Position numbers and translations under genes: made by a program. Shown here one piece after another: positions 6,347 through 11,882 of a stretch of DNA of 11,882 bases. Source of the DNA: Armatimonadota bacterium. GTDB lineage: Bacteria; Armatimonadota; JAAZEB01. Under the pieces are notes generated by a model that saw only the letters and a program-made list of their open reading frames with translations, made no database searches and had not been told where the DNA came from. Every line of letters starts with the position of its first letter. Position 1 is the stretch's first letter. The stretch is taken from NCBI GenBank assembly GCA_012841485.1, contig DUUU01000580.1, positions 1 to 11,882 on the forward strand. Direction: 5' to 3'.

Positions 6347-7129
6347 ATGCAGCTTGCTGGCAAGGTGGCCCTCGTGACGGGGGCCGATTCGGGGATCGGC
6401 GAAGCCTCGGCGATCCTCTTCGCGCGCGAGGGCGCCCGCGTCGCGGCGCTCGACCTGACACACGAGAAGCTGGGGGCCACGGTGGGCCAGATCGAGCAGA
6501 GTGGCGGGGAAGCCATGGCGCTTGCGGCAAACGTCTCTCACCCGGGAGAGATGGAGAGCGCCATCCGACAGATCGTGGAGCGCTGGGGGCGGCTCGATAT
6601 CGTCTTCGCCAACGCGGGCATCAACGGCGTGTGGGCACCCCTGGAGGCGCTGTCGCCCGAGGAGTGGAACCGCACGCTCTCCACCAACCTGACCGGGACC
6701 TTCCTCACGGTGAAGTACGCCGTACCCTACTTGAAGCAGGACGGCGGGTCGGTGATCATCACTTCCTCGGTGAATGGCACCCGCATCTTCAGCAACACGG
6801 GCGCGACCGCCTACTCGTGCTCGAAGGCGGGCCAGGTGGCTTTCGCGAAGATGGTTGCCGCGGAGCTGGCCCCGCATCGGGTGCGGGTGAACGTGATCTG
6901 CCCGGGCGCCATCCGGACGGATATCGATGCGAGTACCGAGCAGCGGGATCTGGAGGGGGTGGGTACGCCCATCGAGTATCCGGAGGGGAAGATCCCCCTG
7001 ACGCACGGCGCGCCGGGGACGACGAAGCAGGTGGCGCAGCTGGCGCTCTTCCTGGCATCGGACGCCTCCAGCCACATCACCGGCACCGAGGTGTGGATCG
7101 ACGGCGGGGAATCGCTCATCGTCGGCTGA
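6347..7129 (+). CDS. Short-chain dehydrogenase/reductase, NAD(P)-dependent (classical SDR)
   Basis: A 260-residue cytoplasmic oxidoreductase of usual classical-SDR length. The Rossmann fold shows TGADSGIG (11-18), an acidic D36 at the end of beta-2 (ALDLTHEK), which favours NAD over NADP, NAG at 89-91, N114 in STNLTG, S141 in IITSSVNG, and Y156-x3-K160 in AYSCSK. The stretch between the catalytic serine and tyrosine is about two residues longer than in FabG. VNVICPGAIRTDI and the C-terminal SSHITGTEVWIDGGESL are standard for the family. ATG 6347 is preferred over upstream in-frame starts (6164, 6323, 6332) because GGAGGGA sits six bases before it and the protein then opens with the typical MQLAGKVALVTG. 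It is a single-gene unit, followed by a hairpin terminator. Substrate is not predictable; 3-oxoacyl-ACP reductase, sugar or alcohol dehydrogenase are all possible. Confidence 0.93.
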   Translation: MQLAGKVALVTGADSGIGEASAILFAREGARVAALDLTHEKLGATVGQIEQSGGEAMALAANVSHPGEMESAIRQIVERWGRLDIVFANAGINGVWAPLEALSPEEWNRTLSTNLTGTFLTVKYAVPYLKQDGGSVIITSSVNGTRIFSNTGATAYSCSKAGQVAFAKMVAAELAPHRVRVNVICPGAIRTDIDASTEQRDLEGVGTPIEYPEGKIPLTHGAPGTTKQVAQLALFLASDASSHITGTEVWIDGGESLIVG

Positions 7130-7161
7130 GACCGGCGGCTGAGGGGGCGTTCAGGACACAG

Positions 7162-7192
7162 CCTCCACGGCGACCGATAGCCGCCGTGGAGG
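7162..7192. terminator. Hairpin terminator between the SDR and the LEA-like gene
   Basis: CCTCCACGGCG (7162-7172) and CGCCGTGGAGG (7182-7192) form a perfect 11-bp stem with a 9-base loop. It lies 32 bases after the SDR stop and 17 bases from the end of the convergent LEA-like gene, so it can serve both. There is no T-run on either side. Confidence 0.7.
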
Positions 7193-7209
7193 AGCCGCGC
7201 CGTTGCTGG

Positions 7210-7383
7210 CTACTCGCGCTCGTGCTGCTTCCCCTTATCGATCAGCTCGCGGACGCGCTGGCCGCCCCTATGGCCCAACTCTTCGTACCCCTCGTGGCCG
7301 AGTTCCTCCTTGCGAGCCTCGCCCAGCATCTCGCCCGCTTCGCGCATCTGCTCGCGAAGCCTCTTCTTTCCCTCCTTGCGCAT
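7210..7383 (-). CDS. Small hydrophilic LEA_5/Em-like (KGG-type) stress protein
   Basis: A 57-residue, highly charged protein without hydrophobic segments. Residues about 23-42 (ARKEELGHEGYEELGHRGGQ) follow the 20-residue signature of group 1 LEA (Em) proteins, whose plant form reads roughly TRREQLGTEGYQEMGRKGG; the same repeat type occurs in the bacterial general stress protein GsiB. Such proteins are intrinsically disordered and protect against drying and other stress; here only one motif copy is present. The N-terminal half (MRKEGKKRLREQMREAGEML) is likely helical. ATG 7383 is chosen because GGGAAGGA lies just upstream on the minus strand and the motif protein begins cleanly; the 41-residue extension possible from 7506 is Arg/Ala-rich and looks non-coding. 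It is convergent with the SDR gene. Confidence 0.75.
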   Translation of the reverse strand: MRKEGKKRLREQMREAGEMLGEARKEELGHEGYEELGHRGGQRVRELIDKGKQHERE

Positions 7384-7680
7384 AGATCCTTCCCTCTCTG
7401 CATCGCCGGCTCGTCGCGGGCCGTGGCATCGAAACCACGCGGCGGCGCGATGCTCTGCCGGTGCCTCTTTTTCCACATAACGCCGCGCGCGAAACGGCGG
7501 GAGCATGGCGGGATTGCGTCGGGCGCCGCGAGGCGGTGCCGCGGATGAAAGATGCGGACGGGGGGCAGAAAGGCATGGGCTTGCAGGCCACGGGCGCGGT
7601 GCTTTCGCGCCGCGCGCCGGGTTGAGCGCCGCCTTCGAGGTTTCGGCTTCCCCATCTGCGAATCCCCCCGGATGCCTCTC

Positions 7681-7709
7681 TTGCGGGCGGAAGCAATCCC
7701 TGCTATACT
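7681..7709 (+). promoter_or_regulatory. Sigma70-type promoter with extended -10, driving the large secreted enzyme
   Basis: TTGCGG (7681-7686) is followed after exactly 17 bases by TATACT (7704-7709), preceded by TG in the extended -10 position (TGCTATACT). The -10 matches five of six consensus bases. Transcription would start near 7716, giving a leader of about 53 bases before GTG 7769. It stands out in otherwise GC-rich sequence. Confidence 0.72.
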
Positions 7710-7720
7710 GAACAGAAGCA

Positions 7721-7741
7721 CCCTTCTCTGCAAGGAGAGGG
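7721..7741 (+). promoter_or_regulatory. 5'-leader hairpin with GCAA tetraloop
   Basis: CCCT (7721-7724) pairs with AGGG (7738-7741), T7725 bulges out, and CTCT (7726-7729) pairs with GGAG (7734-7737, one G-U pair), closing on the stable loop GCAA (7730-7733). It falls at the predicted 5' end of the mRNA, 14 bases before the Shine-Dalgarno AGGAGGT (7756-7762), a position typical of mRNA-stabilising stems. No riboswitch class is recognised. Confidence 0.5.
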
Positions 7742-7768
7742 AGCGGCGCGTTCTTAGGAGGTAATCAG

Positions 7769-10700
7769 GTGATAGAGCAGCCGATCCACGGACGGCCCCG
7801 CAGATCCGGCCGTATCCGCATCCTTCTCTTCTGTGTCGGTCTTCTCTGCGCAATCGGTGCGGTCGTCCCGGCGGGCGCGGCCGTGCGCCTCGAGAACAAA
7901 CATCTCCGCCTCACCTTTGATGAGGCACGAGGGTTTGCCCTGACGGAGCTGATGCACCTCGGCCGGCAAACCGCGTTCGTGGGGGATCGCCCGGGTCCGC
8001 TGTGGCGTCTCACGTTTCGCGATGGCGCGGGGAACGAGCTCCTCATCGCCGCGGATACCGCGGCCACCCGGCGTGCCGAACCCGCGCCAGGCAGGCTCAC
8101 GCTGGTGTGGGAGGGGATCCGCGCCGGCCAGGGTACCGCCCGCGTTCGTGCCACCCTCTCGCTGGGTCCGGAGGCGAAGCTCTCGGAATGGCGGCTCGCT
8201 CTGGATTGGACTGACCCGAAGCTGACACTGCGCCAGGTGGAGTTCCCCCGGATAGCCGGCATCCGTAAGGTTGCTGAGGACGACGCGCTCACCCTTCCGA
8301 TCTACTGGGGCCGGCTGGCCACGGATCCCTTGCGCCGGCTGGACCGCTATACGGTCACCTATCCCTGTAGCGGCTCGATGCAGTATGCCTCCTACTATGG
8401 CGGGGGAGTAGGCCTCTATGTGGCCGCCGCCGATCCCGATTGCTGGATGAAGCACCTACAATGGAGCGCGGATACGAAAGCCGCGGTTGGTGACCTCTCG
8501 CTTCTCCTTCCCGCGCCCGATCCGTTGCCGAAGCCACGTCAGTGGGAGATCCCCTATCCCGCCATGGTCGGCATCTTCGACGGCGATTGGTACGACTCGG
8601 CCCAGGTCTACCGCGAGTGGGCGCTGCGCCAGAAGTGGTGCGCCGAGGGCCCCATCGCCACGCGCCGGTCGATTCCCGCGTGGTTCAAGGAGGTGGCCCT
8701 CTGGCTGAAGTACTACAACGAGCCGGGCAAGGTGTTGGGCGAGCTGGCCGACCACTTCGAGTATCTGCGCGTGCCCACCGCCGTTCACTACTACCGCTAC
8801 CCGGTGGCGAAGTTCGATGACAACTACCCGGAGATGCTTCCCGCGAAGCCCGGCTACCTCGAAGGCGTGCGTGCGATGCAGGCGCTCGGAGCGCACGTGA
8901 TCCCCTACACCCAGGGCAGCATTTGGGACATGGATACCGAGAGCTGGCGGCTGGAGGGTGGCGCGAGCGCGGCAGCCAAGACCGAGACGGGCGACTTCTA
9001 TAAGTGGCAGATTGCCGAGAACACCTTCGCCTGGATGTGCCCCTTCACCAAGAAGTGGCAGGAGAAGGTGGTCGATTTCGTCGGCAAGCAGGTGTGGGAC
9101 TACGGTCTGGATGGCGTCTACCTCGATGTGCTCGCCGCCGGGCGCGCGCGGCCCTGCTTCGATCAGGGCCATGGGCATCCCCTCGATGGCGGCACCTACT
9201 GGGGCGAGGGGAACCGCGTTCTGATGCAGCGCCTGCGCGAGCGCATCCGGGAGCGCAAGCCCGAAGCGGTCTTTACCACCGAGGAGATCTGCGAAGCCTA
9301 TCTGGATGGCTTCGATGGCTTCCTGACGCTCGATGTAACCCGCGGCGGCTATACCCCCCTCCTCACACTCTGTCCCCTCTTTACCGCCGTCTACCATGAC
9401 TATGCCATTCAGTATGGCAGCGACTGCGCGCTAAGCCAGGAGACCGACACCTTCTGCGCCCTGATGGCGGAGCATCTGGCATGGGGCGCCGTGCCGACGC
9501 TCTCGGAGAACGCCCCCCCGAAGATCGGCGAGAAGCCCGAGAGCGCTGCCTACCTGCGCGCGGCGACGCACTGCTTCCACGCTGGGAGGAAGTTCCTCCT
9601 GGAAGGCAAGTGGCTCCGCCCGCCCGCGCTCGACGTGCCGGCGCGGAAGACGACCGTCGGCTTCTCGCACCGCGCGACCGTGTCGATGCCCGTCGTCCGC
9701 CACTCCCTCTGGCGGGCCCCGGATGGCAGCATCGGCCTGCTCCTGACCAACTGGACCGGCGAGGTCCAGCCCGTCTCGCTGCACTGCGACCCGGTGGCCT
9801 GGGGGCTGCCGTCCGGCTCTACCCGCCCGCGGCAACTCTGGCCCGCGCAGGATGACACGGGCGTCGTAGAGATGGGGCCGGATGGAACCCTTCGGGCGCA
9901 GCTGGCGCCGCGAAGCGCGCTCTTGCTGGAGTTTGGCGGCAAGGAAGCGGCCGCGGCACCCACGCAGGCGGATCTCCCCTTCCTCTTCCTGCGTCAGGGG
10001 AAGGACGGGGCTTTCCCGCAGACGCGCGTCGAGCCCGGTAGCCTGTGGTATGCCGAGGGCGCCGAGCTGGAGATCGCCCCGGATGGCACCCTCACCGCGA
10101 CCGGCACCCGCGCCGACCAGGACTTCTTGCTGGCGCTGCGCCATTCGGCAACCATCGAGCCACCGGTTCGCGTGCGCATGGCGGATGCCTCCCGCGGCGG
10201 CCTGGTCGTCTCCGTGGATGGCGCGCGGGTGCTCCAGCTTCGTGGGGTCGAGGGCCTGCAGGTGGTGGCTCGCGATGCCACCGGCGCGCTGGCCACTCTC
10301 TCGCCTGGGAAGGATTTCGCCCGGCTGGCACCCGGGGCAACGTGGCACGAGTTGCATCTGCCCCTCCAGGCGATCCCTGGCTTGACCCCCTCGCCTCAGA
10401 CCGGGCGCTATGACCTGCGCGCGCTTGCGAAACGCTCGCGCGAGTTGGCCCAGCAGTGCCACCAGCTGGCACTTGCCAGAGCGACGCTGCCTCAGTTGGA
10501 AGAGGCCGAGCGCCAGCGCGCCGCCGTTTGCGCCGCAATTTCCGCTCAGACTGGCGCGCGGATCCGGCTGTCGGTGGCAGCGGGCGTGCGTCTCGCGCCG
10601 TTCATCCCGTGCCAGGTGGACGTGGAGTGCCAGCTGGGCGCGGGCGGGCAGTTGGTGTCGGAGCCGCGGCTCACCGTGGCCCGTGCCGCGCGTCCGGAGG

Positions 10701-11860
10701 CAGTGACGATCCGCCCGAAGCCGGGCGCCCGGCAGCCTGGGCAGTTCGAGGTCGTTGTTACCGACCGGCGGCTTGTCGAGCACACGGTCACCCTCCTTGC
10801 CGAGGCGCAGGTGCGCGTGGGCAACGAGAGCTTTACCCTGGTCGACCAGGTAACGCTGCCGTGCGACATCCCGTTCCTGGCGGCGCTTGCCGAACGCAAG
10901 CGGACGCTGGTGGCGGGGCGCTCCGCGGAGGTCGCCGTCGGGATCCGCAACGTGATGCCCCATGAGATCCAGGTGCGCAGCCGGCCGGTGCTCCCCAAGG
11001 GGTGGTCATGGCAGCCGGCCGAACCGGAGACGGTGACGGTTGGCCCGGCGGGCCTGCAGCCGGGGACGGGAGTCGTGCGCCTCACGGTTACGGCGGCGCC
11101 GGATGCCCGGCCCGGCACGGTGCGGCTTCCCATCGAGACGAGCTACACCGGCGCGGCCGGCTCATCGGTCTTCTGCGAGCTGGCTTGCGACCTCCTCCCC
11201 AAGCTCGCCCCCGTGGCGGGGGATCCCGCCGAGTTCGCGCCGACCCCTACGCCGGCGAGGATCCGGCAACGCGGGCGCGCGCTGCTCTATGCCGAGGCAG
11301 GCGAGACGATCTCGCTGAAGGTGAGCAACGTCCGCGTGACCACCTTCCGCGATACCGCAAGCTACCGGCTGCTCGATCCCGACCTGAAGGAGCTGGCGAA
11401 GGGCACGGTCAAGGTGGATGAGACCGCGACGATCTCGGTGAAGGCCGAGGTGAGCGGCACGCACTTCCTGGAGGTCGTGCCGAAGGGCGGCTCGTGTACC
11501 ATCGAGAGCGAGAACCGCTGCCTCGTGATCGAGGCCTCGGAGTCGGAGCCGCTTCAGGTGATCTACCAGATGCCGGTCTCCTACATCCATGTGCCGGCGG
11601 ATGCGCGCGAGTTCATCCTGCGCGTGAAGTGCGGCGGCGAGACCGAGCCGGTGGATCTGGTGCTCACTGACCCCTCGGGGCGCGAGGTGTTGAGGCAGAG
11701 CGGCGCGCTCCTCGGCAACGAGTACAAGATCAGCGTGCCGGCAGAGGGCCGGGGGAAGGCGTGGAAGCTGTCCATGTCGCCGAGGGAGGATGTCTCGCTC
11801 GTTCTGACGGGCGATGTGGTGCCCTTCCTGGCGGACCACCCCGCCCGTCTGTTGAAGTGA
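7769..11860 (+). CDS. Large secreted DUF6259-type putative glycoside hydrolase with C-terminal beta domains
   Basis: A 1363-residue protein with a Sec signal peptide (basic RPRRSGRIR, then ILLFCVGLLCAIGAVVP, cleavage after A35-G-A37), so it acts outside the cytoplasm. Residues about 38-250 form a beta-sandwich (VRLENKHLRLTFDEARGF) of the kind preceding many glycosidase barrels. Residues about 262-585 look like a TIM barrel of the DUF6259 type: FDGDWYDSAQVYREWALRQKW, PYTQGSIWD, DGVYLDV (448-454) and TTEEICEAYLDGF (503-515). D453 and E505/E506/E509 are candidate catalytic acids by position on predicted strand ends. A beta domain then follows (about 640-725), then a jelly-roll-like part (735-870), a helical linker (885-925), a NEW3-like Ig domain (about 1043-1130) and a C-terminal beta module (about 1190-1357) shared with the enzyme at the left edge. 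The GTG start is fixed by AGGAGGT six bases upstream and by the signal peptide. Substrate is unknown; plant or microbial polysaccharide is inferred. The gene is complete. Confidence 0.82.
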   Translation: MIEQPIHGRPRRSGRIRILLFCVGLLCAIGAVVPAGAAVRLENKHLRLTFDEARGFALTELMHLGRQTAFVGDRPGPLWRLTFRDGAGNELLIAADTAATRRAEPAPGRLTLVWEGIRAGQGTARVRATLSLGPEAKLSEWRLALDWTDPKLTLRQVEFPRIAGIRKVAEDDALTLPIYWGRLATDPLRRLDRYTVTYPCSGSMQYASYYGGGVGLYVAAADPDCWMKHLQWSADTKAAVGDLSLLLPAPDPLPKPRQWEIPYPAMVGIFDGDWYDSAQVYREWALRQKWCAEGPIATRRSIPAWFKEVALWLKYYNEPGKVLGELADHFEYLRVPTAVHYYRYPVAKFDDNYPEMLPAKPGYLEGVRAMQALGAHVIPYTQGSIWDMDTESWRLEGGASAAAKTETGDFYKWQIAENTFAWMCPFTKKWQEKVVDFVGKQVWDYGLDGVYLDVLAAGRARPCFDQGHGHPLDGGTYWGEGNRVLMQRLRERIRERKPEAVFTTEEICEAYLDGFDGFLTLDVTRGGYTPLLTLCPLFTAVYHDYAIQYGSDCALSQETDTFCALMAEHLAWGAVPTLSENAPPKIGEKPESAAYLRAATHCFHAGRKFLLEGKWLRPPALDVPARKTTVGFSHRATVSMPVVRHSLWRAPDGSIGLLLTNWTGEVQPVSLHCDPVAWGLPSGSTRPRQLWPAQDDTGVVEMGPDGTLRAQLAPRSALLLEFGGKEAAAAPTQADLPFLFLRQGKDGAFPQTRVEPGSLWYAEGAELEIAPDGTLTATGTRADQDFLLALRHSATIEPPVRVRMADASRGGLVVSVDGARVLQLRGVEGLQVVARDATGALATLSPGKDFARLAPGATWHELHLPLQAIPGLTPSPQTGRYDLRALAKRSRELAQQCHQLALARATLPQLEEAERQRAAVCAAISAQTGARIRLSVAAGVRLAPFIPCQVDVECQLGAGGQLVSEPRLTVARAARPEAVTIRPKPGARQPGQFEVVVTDRRLVEHTVTLLAEAQVRVGNESFTLVDQVTLPCDIPFLAALAERKRTLVAGRSAEVAVGIRNVMPHEIQVRSRPVLPKGWSWQPAEPETVTVGPAGLQPGTGVVRLTVTAAPDARPGTVRLPIETSYTGAAGSSVFCELACDLLPKLAPVAGDPAEFAPTPTPARIRQRGRALLYAEAGETISLKVSNVRVTTFRDTASYRLLDPDLKELAKGTVKVDETATISVKAEVSGTHFLEVVPKGGSCTIESENRCLVIEASESEPLQVIYQMPVSYIHVPADAREFILRVKCGGETEPVDLVLTDPSGREVLRQSGALLGNEYKISVPAEGRGKAWKLSMSPREDVSLVLTGDVVPFLADHPARLLK

Positions 11861-11882
11861 TCGATGCCGGGCGCGCGGTACT

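Larger units (their letters stand above)
7384..7768. other. Intergenic region of 385 bases between divergent genes
   Basis: This separates the LEA-like gene (-) from the large secreted enzyme (+). It should hold promoters for both. The rightward promoter, leader hairpin and Shine-Dalgarno are visible at 7681-7762. On the minus side I see only the ribosome site next to 7383. The short open frames crossing the middle are Arg/Ala/Gly-rich with no family-like sequence. Several short GC-rich inverted repeats occur around 7593-7618, but are no better than expected in this composition. Confidence 0.5.

Noticed and set aside
7384..7506. 41-residue N-terminal extension of the LEA-like protein
   Set aside because: The extension is compositionally unlike the rest, and a good ribosome site lies directly before the inner ATG at 7383.
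7787..7890. Twin-arginine or lipoprotein signal in the large enzyme
   Set aside because: RRSGRI does not fit the Tat consensus, and GLLC lacks the small residue before Cys required for a lipobox; an ordinary Sec signal with A-G-A cleavage fits better.
9431..10963. Open frame of 510 codons antisense to the large secreted enzyme
   Set aside because: It is a high-GC shadow with no family-like sequence; the sense frame has a signal peptide, promoter and ordered domains.
11864..11882. ATG just after the large enzyme, possible start of a next gene
   Set aside because: Only six codons are visible and there is no Shine-Dalgarno, so it cannot be supported.

Overview
The window is GC-rich bacterial chromosome, roughly two thirds G+C by eye, with strong third-position G/C bias and long spurious antisense reading frames. 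It carries no mobile element, CRISPR array, rRNA or tRNA that I can see. Large secreted polysaccharide-active enzymes with uncharacterised domains, GTG starts and a bacterial LEA-type stress protein would fit Armatimonadota or a similar GC-rich environmental lineage (Planctomycetes- or Chloroflexota-like). This placement is a guess from gene style, not from a marker gene.

Layout, left to right. (1) The 3' part of a large enzyme (to 2321, +) resembling the exo-rhamnogalacturonan lyase/YetA-like family. It is truncated by the window edge. (2) Sixteen bases later, a two-component system: an OmpR/PhoB-type response regulator (2338-3021, +) and a PhoR-like membrane histidine kinase (3026-4789, +). 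The kinase's extracytoplasmic domain holds a cysteine cluster ending in a CxxCH motif. A hairpin at the kinase stop codon separates it from (3), a convergent exported protein (4830-5480, -) made of two copies of a ~70-residue domain, each ending in CICP. (4) A 351-base gap with a strong inverted repeat, then a 112-residue protein (5832-6170, -) that is itself a tandem duplication. (5) A divergent short-chain dehydrogenase/reductase (6347-7129, +) followed by a hairpin terminator. (6) A tiny hydrophilic LEA_5/Em-like protein (7210-7383, -). (7) A 385-base non-coding stretch ending in a clear promoter, a leader hairpin and a perfect Shine-Dalgarno, which drive (8) a 1363-residue secreted protein (7769-11860, +) that looks like a DUF6259-type glycoside hydrolase with several C-terminal beta domains.

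How the genes may work together. The enzymes at the two ends share a recognisable C-terminal beta module, which suggests a common carbohydrate-degradation programme outside the cytoplasm. The two-component system directly follows the first enzyme and may be co-transcribed with it. Its cysteine/CxxCH sensor domain and the convergent CICP protein raise the possibility of redox, heme or metal sensing in the envelope. The SDR, the LEA-like protein and the duplicated 112-residue protein are single-gene units with no evident link to the rest. The most unusual items are the Cys-rich kinase sensor, the CICP duplication protein, the duplicated 112-residue protein and the module shared by the two large enzymes.
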